Assembly (NCBI GenBank): GCA_964486055.1
Contig: CAZALE010000005.1
Span: 151,716-215,715, forward strand
Direction: 5' to 3'
Source: J014 sp964486055
GTDB taxonomy: Bacteria; Acidobacteriota; Blastocatellia; Pyrinomonadales; Pyrinomonadaceae
DNA length: 64,000 bases
Shown: piece by piece, positions 53,575-62,405 of the stretch
Numbering within the stretch: position 1 is the stretch's first letter
Layout: the number at the start of each line of letters is the position of its first letter
Position numbers and translations under genes: made by a program
Notes under the pieces: model-generated
Told to the model about the DNA's origin: nothing
Databases searched by the model: none
Seen by the model: the letters and a program-made list of their open reading frames with translations, nothing else

Positions 53575-53725
53575 AGAATTTGAAAAATTCAAATACAACA
53601 ATCTGAAAATGCACGAGGTAATTGAGTAAAGAGATTGATTTAAGAGAGTTCATTGGGATTTTTTGGGAAAAAATCACTACGCTCGGATGGGTTGAGTTGT
53701 ACTCTCCATAAAAAACAGCGAGAAG

Positions 53726-54190
53726 TCATAGCAGAAAAATTTCCAGATCTCGTCGCTTATCTTGCGATTTGTTTTTGTCAAGTAAAGATGGTTTCTGAGG
53801 TTGATTTAATATATATGCAGTATCAGATATGTTCGGTTTAGGTAACCTCAACTCTGGCTTTAAGCGTAATTCCTGAAGTTTCTGAATATCCTTTTGCATT
53901 TTTTCTGAATGATTCATCCAATTGATTAAACTATTTAATATATTTCTGGCATATTCATCTTTAGGCGATACAAACCTGTAGTGAATCCATTTACCATCAC
54001 GACGATTATCCACCAGCCCTGCTTTTTTCAATACCAATAAATGTCTTGATATTTTTGGTTGATTTTCATTTAAAACCATCATTAGCAAATTGACGCATAT
54101 CTCTGCATGTATTAGTAGGTTTAAGATTCTAAGTCTCGTCTCATCAGCTAAAGCCGAAAACAGGGCTTTGCATTCGGATATGTTGTTCAT
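53726..54190 (-). CDS. ArsR-family repressor with altered metal site
   Basis: A 154-residue winged-helix repressor. The start FSALADETRLRILNLL and recognition helix NQPKISRHLLVLKKAGLVDNRRDGKW (in parts) are typical of ArsR. The classical metal site ELCVCDL reads EICVNLL here, so only one of the two cysteines remains. The C-terminal 45 residues are a Lys/Pro-rich extension. The gene is divergent from the trans-sulfuration enzyme, whose expression it may control. It could respond to a sulfur compound or another signal rather than arsenite. Confidence 0.85.
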   Translation of the reverse strand: MNNISECKALFSALADETRLRILNLLIHAEICVNLLMMVLNENQPKISRHLLVLKKAGLVDNRRDGKWIHYRFVSPKDEYARNILNSLINWMNHSEKMQKDIQKLQELRLKPELRLPKPNISDTAYILNQPQKPSLLDKNKSQDKRRDLEIFLL

Positions 54191-54204
54191 ATTGCCTTAC
54201 GTAG

Positions 54205-54254
54205 ATGTATTTTTATCAAGAGAGAATATACATTCGTATTGGCAGATATGTCAA
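54205..54254 (-). promoter_or_regulatory. ArsR-gene promoter with overlapping dyad
   Basis: On the minus strand TTGACA (54249-54254) lies 18 bp from TATATT (54225-54230). The inverted repeat ATGTAT (54205-54210) and ATACAT (54228-54233) overlaps the -10 box and the expected start, a usual place for an autoregulating ArsR operator. Confidence 0.55.
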
Positions 54255-54312
54255 GCTCTAATTGCATTTATGGGATTTTCGGCATAGCATTTTTGAAGGG
54301 ATATAAGAAGTT

Positions 54313-55494
54313 ATGACTGAGGTTAGAGAATCATCCTTTTATACAAAAGTGGTGCATGCGGGTGAGAATCCTAGAGCCTTTCATGGAGCTATAAATACGC
54401 CTATTTATAACTCCGCGGTTTTCGCTTTTTCTGATGCTGATGAGGCATGGGAGATTCATACACACAGAAAGGCAGGCTATTTTTATGGACGCTTAGGTAA
54501 TCCGACTCAAGAAGCCCTAGAGAGGGCAATGGCTACAATCGAAGATGGAGAGGATGCGTTAGCTGTGGCCTCTGGCATGGCTGCAATTTCCATGTCAATT
54601 TTAAGCTTAGTAAAAGCAGGTGATCACATAGTCGCGCCGATTTCAATGTATTCAACCACCACTCTATTACTTAAGGAGCTAGAAAAATTTGGTGTGGAAG
54701 TCAGTTTTATAGAATCAGCGGATGCTCAATCCTACGAGAATTCAATTAAAGACAATACAAGATTATTTTGGATCGAAACTCCTTCAAATCCTTTACTGAA
54801 TATCACAGATTTAGGCTTAGTTGCTGAAATAGCTAAAAGACACAATATCATTACCATTGTAGATAACACGTTCGCAACTCCATTCAATCAAAAGCCTATT
54901 AGTTACGGAATTGATCTAGTGGTCCATAGTGCGACGAAATATTTAGGCGGACACAGTGATTTAACTGCAGGAATCATCATTGGAAAAAGAGAGTTTATAG
55001 AGTCCATGCGCCATCATTCGATAAAACTGTATGGTGGTAGCATAGCCCCTCAAGTTGCATGGCTAGTTTTGCGGGGGATAAAGACTCTAGCTATTCGAAT
55101 GGAAAAGCATAATAATAATGCATTCGCTATTGCGAATATGTTGTCTAATCATCCCAAAGTTCCAAAAGTTTATTATCCTGGTTTATCTTCTCATCAGAAT
55201 TATGATATTGCTTTGAGGCAGATGCGAGGTTTCGGCGGAATTATTTCATTTGATTTGGGTAGTGTTGAGAGTGGTAAGAGAATGGTAAATAACGTCAAGC
55301 TATGCACGCTTGGGACTTCATTGGGTGGGGTTGAGACTCTGATTCAGCACTCCGCGTCGATGACTCATGCGGCTTTATCCAGGGAAGAGAGATTGAAAGC
55401 TGGAATAAGTGATGGATTAATAAGACTCTCTGTAGGGATAGAAGACGTGAACGATTTAATCGATGATCTAAATCAGGCTCTCGAAAAATGTTAA
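54313..55494 (+). CDS. Trans-sulfuration PLP enzyme (cystathionine gamma-synthase/lyase family)
   Basis: A 393-residue Cys/Met metabolism PLP enzyme. The cofactor lysine is Lys209 in HSATKYLGGHSDLTAG. The N-terminal TKVVHAGENPRAFHGAINTPIY, YGRLGNPT and the ending IRLSVGIEDVNDLIDDL (all in part) fit the family. Family members include cystathionine gamma-synthase, cystathionine gamma-lyase, methionine gamma-lyase and O-acetylhomoserine sulfhydrylase, which sequence alone does not separate. The ArsR repressor next door favours a regulated, perhaps sulfide-linked, role. No SAM riboswitch precedes it. Confidence 0.9.
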   Translation: MTEVRESSFYTKVVHAGENPRAFHGAINTPIYNSAVFAFSDADEAWEIHTHRKAGYFYGRLGNPTQEALERAMATIEDGEDALAVASGMAAISMSILSLVKAGDHIVAPISMYSTTTLLLKELEKFGVEVSFIESADAQSYENSIKDNTRLFWIETPSNPLLNITDLGLVAEIAKRHNIITIVDNTFATPFNQKPISYGIDLVVHSATKYLGGHSDLTAGIIIGKREFIESMRHHSIKLYGGSIAPQVAWLVLRGIKTLAIRMEKHNNNAFAIANMLSNHPKVPKVYYPGLSSHQNYDIALRQMRGFGGIISFDLGSVESGKRMVNNVKLCTLGTSLGGVETLIQHSASMTHAALSREERLKAGISDGLIRLSVGIEDVNDLIDDLNQALEKC

Positions 55495-55598
55495 ATCTTT
55501 ATTAACTAATCCAGAGTAATTTTGGCTTAGTGGCATTATATCGTTTAATATTGTCATTTAAGGCTGAATTAATATTGAGGTTGGAGTTCAATATATTT

Positions 55599-56618
55599 AT
55601 GAAAATTCGTTCTTTGTTGAGTCTATGTCTTTCTGTGGTTTTAATATTAGCAGGTTGTGGGAAGAGAACTGAGAGTGAAAGGGCAGCGCTTATAAAGATT
55701 GATGGGTCAAGCACTTTATTTCCTGTAACAGAGGCAGTATCTGAAGAGTTTCAAAAGCAAAAGAGAGGGCTTGTAAGGGTCACAGTTGGCATATCAGGAA
55801 CTGGTGGAGGATTTAAGAAATTTATACGTGGAGAGATTGATATAGCTGATGCATCTAGACCGATTCTTAAGGAAGAGATGGAACAAGCAAGGGCTAATGG
55901 TATCGAATACATAGAGCTTCCCGTTGCTTTTGATGCGATCACTGTGGTAGTTAACAAGCAGAATGATTGGGTTGACTTTTTGACGGTTGAAGAATTGAAA
56001 AAGATATGGGAGCCGGAGGCTCAAGAGAAAATTACCAGATGGAATCAAGTACGCCCTGGGTTTCCTGATGAAAAACTAGTCTTATTCGGTGCAGGTGCTG
56101 ATTCAGGTACATTTGACTATTTTACTGATGCTATAGTAGGTAAGCCGAAGGCTAGTCGTGGTGATTACACGGCAAGCGAAGATGACAACGTGCTGGTTCA
56201 GGGAGTCGAAGGGAACAAGTATGCATTAGGTTATATTCCATTCTCGTACTATATAGCTCACAGCGATAGGATGAAAGCAGTCCCCATAAAATGGGACAAA
56301 AATAAAGTTAAGGAACCCGTTCTGCCTTCTTTGGAAAACGTTTTGGCTGGTATATATAATCCACTTTCTCGCCCGCTCTTTATATATGTAAACAAAAAAT
56401 CCTTAGAGGAAAAGCCAGAGGTTAGAGAGTTTGTGGAATTTTATTTGAAAAACGTAGGAACATTGGCGAAGGAGGTGAAATATTTGCCATTACCAGAGAA
56501 AGCTTATGAAATGTGTTTACAACGGTTAAAGGAGATGAAAACTGGAACGGGATTTAATGGTATTCCAGAGATTGGTTTAGGCATTGAAGATATTCTTAAT
56601 CGTCCCCCTAAATCATAA
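55599..56618 (+). CDS. pstS: Phosphate-binding lipoprotein
   Basis: A 339-residue binding protein of the high-affinity phosphate transporter. The signal peptide ends in the lipobox LAGC. Phosphate-binding motifs are KIDGSSTLFPVTEAV, ISGTGGGFKKF, DIADASRP and GADSGTFDYF. The frame is open to 55530, but MKIRSLLSLCLSV at 55599 gives a normal signal peptide. A pho box could not be made out upstream. First gene of pstSCAB-phoU. Confidence 0.94.
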   Translation: MKIRSLLSLCLSVVLILAGCGKRTESERAALIKIDGSSTLFPVTEAVSEEFQKQKRGLVRVTVGISGTGGGFKKFIRGEIDIADASRPILKEEMEQARANGIEYIELPVAFDAITVVVNKQNDWVDFLTVEELKKIWEPEAQEKITRWNQVRPGFPDEKLVLFGAGADSGTFDYFTDAIVGKPKASRGDYTASEDDNVLVQGVEGNKYALGYIPFSYYIAHSDRMKAVPIKWDKNKVKEPVLPSLENVLAGIYNPLSRPLFIYVNKKSLEEKPEVREFVEFYLKNVGTLAKEVKYLPLPEKAYEMCLQRLKEMKTGTGFNGIPEIGLGIEDILNRPPKS

Positions 56619-56633
56619 GCACGGAGTGGTTTT

Positions 56634-57593
56634 ATGAATCCTGCACTAGAGGAAATTGATAACAAAAACTCATCTATAACTTCGAGACAGATAGTATCAT
56701 TAACCCTCTACGAAAGATTTTTAAGATTTAAAGAGCGCGTAATTGAGTTTTTGTTATTCTTGGCTGCCTCACTTTCCATAATTATAACCATAGGAATTTT
56801 CGGAATCCTCATATATGAATCTTCGGCATTTTTTGCGCATGTTTCAATATTCGAGTTTTTGACCGATACACTATGGACTCCATTGTTTTATCCACCTAGG
56901 TTTGGGATTCTACCTTTATTGACGGGGACACTAGTTACGACGGCCGTTGCATTAAGTGTGGCGCTTCCGATAGGTTCCATCGTCGCCATTTACTTAAGTG
57001 AATTTGCACCGCAAGCGGTGCGGGAAATCTTGAAGCCAATCTTAGAATTGCTAAGTGCTATACCGACTGTGGTATACGGATATTTTGCTTTGCTCTTTGT
57101 TGCACCTCTTTTGCAGAGGATAATACCGGATTTACCTACGTTCAATATGCTGAGTGCAGGGATTGTCATGGGTATAATGATTATTCCCTATGTCAGCTCA
57201 TTGAGTGAGGATGCGATGAGAGCAGTTCCGATGTCATTACGTGAGAGCGCATATGCTCTGGGTGCTAATCGCATAATAACTGCGCTAAAGGTAGTGTATC
57301 CTGCTGCTTTCTCTGGCATCGTTGCTTCTTATATTTTGGCTATCTCACGTGCATTAGGTGAGACAATGATAGTAGCAATTGCAGCCGGTATGCAGCCGAA
57401 TTTAACACTTGATCCGAGAGAACCAGCGGCAACGATCACTGCGTTTATTGTTCAGGTAAGCCTTGGGGATTTACCTCATGGCAGTATCGGATATCAATCC
57501 ATTTTCGCAGCTGGATTGACACTCTTTCTCATGACGTTAATTTTCAACGTCATTGGTTTTTATTTAAGACGTAGATATAGGGAAGCATATTAA
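56634..57593 (+). CDS. pstC: Phosphate ABC transporter permease PstC
   Basis: A 319-residue permease with six predicted spans. The region PLLTGTLVTTAVALSVALPIG and the EAA loop ALGANRIITALKVVYPAAFSG are typical. LSRALGETM-equivalent ISRALGETMIVAIAAG near the end matches the conserved PstC/PstA signature. A long N-terminal cytoplasmic segment of about 35 residues is slightly unusual. It begins 15 bp after pstS. Confidence 0.94.
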   Translation: MNPALEEIDNKNSSITSRQIVSLTLYERFLRFKERVIEFLLFLAASLSIIITIGIFGILIYESSAFFAHVSIFEFLTDTLWTPLFYPPRFGILPLLTGTLVTTAVALSVALPIGSIVAIYLSEFAPQAVREILKPILELLSAIPTVVYGYFALLFVAPLLQRIIPDLPTFNMLSAGIVMGIMIIPYVSSLSEDAMRAVPMSLRESAYALGANRIITALKVVYPAAFSGIVASYILAISRALGETMIVAIAAGMQPNLTLDPREPAATITAFIVQVSLGDLPHGSIGYQSIFAAGLTLFLMTLIFNVIGFYLRRRYREAY

Positions 57594-57594
57594 G

Positions 57595-58503
57595 ATGAGC
57601 GAGTATTCGGAAATAATCAAAAGGAGAAAGAGAGAGGATTTTATTTTTAACTGCATAGGTATTTTATGCACCTTGATTGGAATTGTAACCCTTGGAGCGC
57701 TGATAATAGATTTAATTATAGATGGCTTGCCTCGGCTAAACTGGCAATTTCTTACCTCGTATCCATCGAGATTTGCCGATAAAGCTGGTATTTTATCTGC
57801 TTGGGTTGGGACGATTTTGATAATGATAGTGACCGCGGTAACTGCAGTTCCGATTGGGGTCGCGGCTGGGATTTATTTGGAGGAGTACGCAAAGAGAAAT
57901 TGGATCACGAATTTAATAGAGATAAATATAGCTAATTTGGCGGGTGTTCCCTCGATAATCTATGGTTTGATGGCATTGGGCTTACTGGTTTATCAGCTGC
58001 ACTTAGGACAAAGTATATTGACCGGTGGCATAACTCTTGCTTTTTTAATATTGCCCATCGTGATCGTATCTACTAGAGAAGCTTTGAGAACGATACCCCA
58101 AGGAATTAGAGAAGCTGCTTTAGCCTTAGGATCAACCAATTGGCAAGTGGTCAGATATCATTTGCTACCCTATGCGACGGGTGGAATATTGACTGGGATT
58201 ATAATCGCACTCTCTAGAGCTATTGGAGAGACAGCACCGCTAGTAACCATAGGAGCGTTGACCTTCATTGCCTTTTTGCCTCCTTCTCCGATACAACCTG
58301 ATCCGCCGTACATTTCTTTCGATTGGGTATGGTCTCCTTTCTCTGTTTTGCCAATCCAAATGTTTAATTGGGTGTCAAGACCAGATAGAGACTTTGCTGT
58401 AAATGCAGCAGGTGCTGGATTAGCTCTGATAATGGTTACTTTGTCTTTGAATGCTACTGCAATTTTTATTCGCTATAGAATGCGGAAAAAAATAACTTGG
58501 TGA
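57595..58503 (+). CDS. pstA: Phosphate ABC transporter permease PstA
   Basis: A 302-residue permease with six spans, paired with PstC. The signature loop REAALALGSTNWQVVRYHLLP and SRAIGETAPLVTIGA are intact. Between the last spans is a longer extracytoplasmic loop (PPSPIQPDPPYISFDWV) typical of PstA. It starts one base after the pstC stop and its stop overlaps the pstB start. Confidence 0.94.
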   Translation: MSEYSEIIKRRKREDFIFNCIGILCTLIGIVTLGALIIDLIIDGLPRLNWQFLTSYPSRFADKAGILSAWVGTILIMIVTAVTAVPIGVAAGIYLEEYAKRNWITNLIEINIANLAGVPSIIYGLMALGLLVYQLHLGQSILTGGITLAFLILPIVIVSTREALRTIPQGIREAALALGSTNWQVVRYHLLPYATGGILTGIIIALSRAIGETAPLVTIGALTFIAFLPPSPIQPDPPYISFDWVWSPFSVLPIQMFNWVSRPDRDFAVNAAGAGLALIMVTLSLNATAIFIRYRMRKKITW

Positions 58504-59309
58504 TGATGGATTCTACACTCGAGAAAAAGGATCTTGTCTCGTCTGCTGAGCGAGTAAAGGCTGAGGCAAAGAATCTCAGTTTTTATTATGGGAACAAACA
58601 AGCTTTAAAAAACGTCAATTTACGATTCATTGAGAAGAAGATAACTGCAATAATTGGCCCCTCTGGCTGTGGTAAATCAACTTTACTAAGGTGTATGAAT
58701 CGGATACACGATTTATATCCAGGGATTCGTTATGAGGGCGAGATAATCATGTATCCGAGTGGTATAAACATAGTTTCACCGAAAGTTGATCCACTTGAAA
58801 TGAGGATGAGAGTTGGGATGGTGTTTCAGAAGCCCACTGTATTCCCTAAGTCAATATTTGAAAACGTAGCATTCGGATTGAGGTTACAAGGCGAAAAGAA
58901 TAAGCAGGTCATAGAGGAGAAGGTTGAAAAGGCCTTAAGAATGGCGTTTTTGTGGGATGAGGTGAAAGATCGTTTGAGAAAACCTGCCCTTGATTTATCG
59001 GGAGGGCAACAACAAAGATTATGTATAGCTCGTGTTTTAGCAACAACACCAGAGATTCTACTATTTGATGAGCCTACTTCAGCCCTTGATCCATTGGCAA
59101 CGGCCCGTATCGAAGAGTTGATAGTTGAACTAAAGGAAAAAATTACAATAGTCATAGTTACTCATAACATGCAGCAAGCGGCTAGGATATCCGATTACAC
59201 GGCTTTTATGTACTTAGGTGAATTGATAGAATGCGATAAGACTATAAAAATCTTCCAAAATCCATCTGAAAAACTGACGGAGGATTACATAACGGGAAAT
59301 TTTGGGTAA
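58503..59309 (+). CDS. pstB: Phosphate ABC transporter ATPase PstB
   Basis: A 268-residue ATPase. Walker A is GPSGCGKST, the signature LSGGQQQRLCIARVL, Walker B ILLFDEPTSALDP and the switch histidine in VTHNMQQA. The CMNRIHDLYP segment is a PstB hallmark. The ATG at 58503 shares a base with the pstA stop (TGATG), so translation is coupled. Confidence 0.96.
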   Translation: MMDSTLEKKDLVSSAERVKAEAKNLSFYYGNKQALKNVNLRFIEKKITAIIGPSGCGKSTLLRCMNRIHDLYPGIRYEGEIIMYPSGINIVSPKVDPLEMRMRVGMVFQKPTVFPKSIFENVAFGLRLQGEKNKQVIEEKVEKALRMAFLWDEVKDRLRKPALDLSGGQQQRLCIARVLATTPEILLFDEPTSALDPLATARIEELIVELKEKITIVIVTHNMQQAARISDYTAFMYLGELIECDKTIKIFQNPSEKLTEDYITGNFG

Positions 59310-59310
59310 C

Positions 59311-59973
59311 ATGCATCAAAGAATCATAGACAAATATTTGGAGGAATTAAAGCAGAAGCTCTTAAGGATGGGAGCTGAGGTAGAACGTGTTTTGCAACTT
59401 GCAGTCAAGTCGCTCGTGGACAGAGACGTTAAATTAGCTAAGCAGGTTATAGAAATGGATAGGATGATCGATGAAATGGAGCTTGAAATAGATAGATTCT
59501 GCATTGAAACGCTAGCTCTTCATCAACCTGCAGCTCATGATTTGAGATTTGTAATAGCTGCTGCTAAGATAACTCCCATCTTAGAGAGAATTGCCGATCA
59601 TTCCACGAGCATTGCCGAAGCAACTATTAGAATAAGCCAAACCTTACCAATGCAGGATTATCTTCAAATACCCGCAACAGCAAAAAAAGCAGGTGAAATG
59701 CTGAGAGGAGCGCTAGAGGCTCTAACCTCTGAAGATTCAGAGATGGCCAGGGAGATAATACGCAGGGATCACGAGATAGATGATGACTATAAGAAGACTT
59801 TTGACGGATTATTGAAGGAGATGATTAAAAATCCTCCGATAACTGCTACCGCAGCTCAACTACTTTTTGTCGCTAAGCATTTGGAAAGAATCGGTGATTA
59901 TATAAAAGATATCTGTGAATTGACAGTTTACATGCGTGAAGCTGTTTTTATAAAGCATCATGGTGAGCAGTGA
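59311..59973 (+). CDS. phoU: Phosphate signalling protein PhoU
   Basis: A 220-residue all-helical protein with two PhoU three-helix repeats. Each carries an E/DxxxD metal-binding signature (EMDRMIDEMELEIDRFC in part and RRDHEIDDDYKKTF). PhoU links PstSCAB activity to the PhoR/PhoB two-component system, which is not in this window. The ATG at 59311 lies one base beyond the pstB stop. Last gene of the operon. Confidence 0.94.
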   Translation: MHQRIIDKYLEELKQKLLRMGAEVERVLQLAVKSLVDRDVKLAKQVIEMDRMIDEMELEIDRFCIETLALHQPAAHDLRFVIAAAKITPILERIADHSTSIAEATIRISQTLPMQDYLQIPATAKKAGEMLRGALEALTSEDSEMAREIIRRDHEIDDDYKKTFDGLLKEMIKNPPITATAAQLLFVAKHLERIGDYIKDICELTVYMREAVFIKHHGEQ

Positions 59974-60140
59974 GTGTGTAATACATAGTTTTCTTATCTG
60001 GACTGTGCGAAAGAAATAGTCTAAATTTCATGAACTAAGGCTTTATAAAGTAGGCTGACTTGTTGAATATTGGCTTTAGTTATATAATGAAAAGTTACTC
60101 TAAGGCACCCTGGAATGAGGGTAAAAATGTTTGAAAGTTT
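59974..60140. other. Spacer between phoU and tRNA-Leu
   Basis: 167 bp of AT-rich DNA with no reading frame. No clear terminator for the pst operon is seen, so pst transcripts may continue into the tRNA and end at the terminator at 60275. Confidence 0.5.
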
Positions 60141-60225
60141 GCTGAGGTGGCGTAATTGGTAGCCGCGCCAGACTTAGGATCTGGTGCCGAAAGGCGTGCG
60201 AGTTCGAGTCTCGCCCTCAGCACCA
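60141..60225 (+). tRNA. tRNA-Leu (anticodon UAG)
   Basis: An 85-nt class II tRNA. The acceptor stem is GCTGAGG with CCTCAGC, followed by A and an encoded CCA. The anticodon stem CCAGA/TCTGG encloses CTTAGGA, giving anticodon TAG for CUN leucine codons. A long variable arm (TGCCGAAAGGCG region) and the T loop GTTCGAGTC are present. Confidence 0.97.
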
Positions 60226-60274
60226 AGTTTTTATTTCTGATAAAAATCTGAGAATTCAATACAAATCAGCATAG

Positions 60275-60298
60275 CCCGTCCATGCGGACGGGTTTTTT
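60275..60298 (+). terminator. Terminator after tRNA-Leu
   Basis: A 7-bp perfect GC-rich stem (CCCGTCC / GGACGGG) with loop ATGC, followed at once by TTTTTT. A classic rho-independent terminator, 50 bp beyond the tRNA. Confidence 0.92.
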
Positions 60299-60342
60299 AA
60301 AATAACTTAAAAATCGGAAACAAAAATCGATTGGAGAATTTG

Positions 60343-61725
60343 ATGAAGACCGAAGTAATACAAATATCAGAGACCGCTAGAGAATTTAGAGTTGAAATAG
60401 AGCCAGAGAGAATAAAGGAAGTTTACAGAAACATCAGCCGTAGATTTGCAAAGTCAGTTTCCATACCTGGTTTTCGTAAAGGTTTTGCACCGGAGGAGTT
60501 AGTCAGAATTCACTATAAGGATGAGATAAAAGAGAGAGTTTTGGATGATTTGATACGAAATGACTTGGCTGAAGCATTGGAAAAAAGTGACTTGCGTCCT
60601 ATATCAGAGCCAAAGATCTCTATTGAGAATTACCCCGATCTAAAACTGGATGGTACGGAAAAAGCGATATTCAAGCTTTTCTTTGAAGTGATGCCTGAAG
60701 TACCGACTCCAGATTCATCTGATTTAGAATTAGTTCGCCGTGTGCGTCCAGTAACTGAGGAATCAGTAAAAGCTGCTATTGATTTAAGAAGGGAAAAAGA
60801 AGCAGTCTTTGTGCCAATCGAGGGCAGAAAGTCCCAAGAGGGAGATACGGTTATAGTAGATTTAGATGGCGTGTTCATCGACGGTTCTACAAACGATAAA
60901 ATCCAGCTCGAGGATGTTGAGATTGTTTTAGGTGATGAGAGTATCGAGAAAGCCTTCAGCGAGAATTTGATTGGGGTTGAGGAAGATGATGTCAGGAAGT
61001 TCGTAGTTGAATATCCTGAAAACTATCCTTCAGCTGATTTAGCAGGTAAAAAAGTTGAATATACAGCTAAAGTAAAATCGGTGGGTCGAGTTGAGCTGCC
61101 TGAACCAACAGATGAATGGGCAAAAGAGCATGGCTTTGAGTCGCTTGAGCAGATGCGTCAGAAGATTGCAGAGGATCTTAGAAAATCTGCTGAGATCTTT
61201 GCTGATGCATCATTACGAGAGGAGCTCTTAGAAAGGCTAGCTGCAAAGTATAGTTTCGAGGTTCCCTCTGTGCTAATCTCTGCCCAAGCTAGGGAATTAT
61301 TTTCAGAGGTTTTAGAGGATGCCAGAAGGAGAGGAGTTCAGCTTGAGAACATTGATCGTCAATATTTACAACAAATTTACTCAAGCTTATTGCCCAAGGC
61401 TGAAAAACAGATTAGAAAAGCCTTGCTATTGGGTAAGTTAATCGAGGTCGAGGACTTTGAAGTATCTGAGCAAGATTTAGATAAGGAAATAAATAAAATA
61501 GCCGAACAATCCAGATTATCTACAGAGGAAGTTAGGAAATGGTTGAATCAAGAGAATAGAATAGAAAGACTCAAGGATGGACTAAAAGAACAAAAAGCCA
61601 TAGATTTTTTACTCAATAAAGCAAAAATATCTGAGGGAGAGTGGGGAGAAGATAAAGCTGAGGATTCTAATCGACAAGCCGATTTGTCTGAGTCAGAGAC
61701 TCCCCAACAAGAAGAGACGAAATGA
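60343..61725 (+). CDS. tig: Trigger factor chaperone
   Basis: A 460-residue ribosome-bound chaperone. The N-terminal ribosome-binding loop is PGFRKGFAP (the GFRxGxxP signature). A FKBP-type prolyl isomerase domain follows (EGDTVIVDLDGVFIDG, about residues 165-250), then the helical C-terminal domain and a charged tail. GGAG precedes the ATG at 60343; the frame is open to 60331. It lies upstream of clpP-clpX, the order found in most bacteria. Confidence 0.95.
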   Translation: MKTEVIQISETAREFRVEIEPERIKEVYRNISRRFAKSVSIPGFRKGFAPEELVRIHYKDEIKERVLDDLIRNDLAEALEKSDLRPISEPKISIENYPDLKLDGTEKAIFKLFFEVMPEVPTPDSSDLELVRRVRPVTEESVKAAIDLRREKEAVFVPIEGRKSQEGDTVIVDLDGVFIDGSTNDKIQLEDVEIVLGDESIEKAFSENLIGVEEDDVRKFVVEYPENYPSADLAGKKVEYTAKVKSVGRVELPEPTDEWAKEHGFESLEQMRQKIAEDLRKSAEIFADASLREELLERLAAKYSFEVPSVLISAQARELFSEVLEDARRRGVQLENIDRQYLQQIYSSLLPKAEKQIRKALLLGKLIEVEDFEVSEQDLDKEINKIAEQSRLSTEEVRKWLNQENRIERLKDGLKEQKAIDFLLNKAKISEGEWGEDKAEDSNRQADLSESETPQQEETK

Positions 61726-61820
61726 CCAGGATACAACAAGCTTTGATTTTTATTGGGTAAATTGTAAAATCCTACTTGGAGTTCATATTTCAAATTCTAA
61801 TTTGTTTTGTATAGGTAATT

Positions 61821-62402
61821 ATGCTAGTTCCAATGGTGGTTGAGCAAACGTCCCGTGGTGAGAGGGCGTTCGATATTTATTCAAGGCTTCTCAAAGATAG
61901 CATTATCTTCATAGGCACTCCGATTGATGATACTGTTGCCAATCTTGTCGTGGCTCAAATGCTTTTCTTAGAGGCAGAAGATCCAGAAAAAGATATAAAT
62001 CTATATATAAATAGTCCCGGTGGATCCATCACTGCAGGCATGGCAATCTATGACACTATGCAGCTCATAAAAAACGATGTTGCTACAATTTGCATTGGAC
62101 AGTGTGCTTCCATGGGGGCTCTTCTCTTAGCTGCGGGTACGAAGGGTAAACGTTTTGCACTACCTCATTCGAGGATTTTGATTCATCAACCATCCGGTGG
62201 AGCTCAAGGTCAGGCAACTGACATTCGTATAATGGCCGAAGAAATTCTCAGGATGCGAGAAATGACCTCCCGTTTGCTTGCAAAGCATACTGGACAGCCC
62301 TTTGAGCGAATAGAGAAAGATGTTGAGCGAGATCTAATTTTTACGCCCGAGCAAGCGAAAGAATATGGCCTCATCGATGAAGTAATAGAGCGTCGAGAGT
62401 AA
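61821..62402 (+). CDS. clpP: ATP-dependent Clp protease proteolytic subunit
   Basis: A 193-residue serine peptidase forming the tetradecameric ClpP barrel. The triad is Ser97 (GQCASMGA), His122 (LIHQPSGG) and Asp171 (ERDLIFTP). The N-terminal MLVPMVVEQTSRGERAFDIYSRLL pattern is standard. It works with ClpX, encoded four bases downstream. Confidence 0.97.
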   Translation: MLVPMVVEQTSRGERAFDIYSRLLKDSIIFIGTPIDDTVANLVVAQMLFLEAEDPEKDINLYINSPGGSITAGMAIYDTMQLIKNDVATICIGQCASMGALLLAAGTKGKRFALPHSRILIHQPSGGAQGQATDIRIMAEEILRMREMTSRLLAKHTGQPFERIEKDVERDLIFTPEQAKEYGLIDEVIERRE

Positions 62403-62405
62403 ACT

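Noticed and set aside
53653..53841. 62-codon plus-strand frame after tlyA
   Set aside because: It overlaps the 3' end of the ArsR-family gene, which has clear homology, and has no plausible start signal.
54234..54312. SAM riboswitch before the trans-sulfuration gene
   Set aside because: The spacer is too short and has none of the conserved SAM-I helices.
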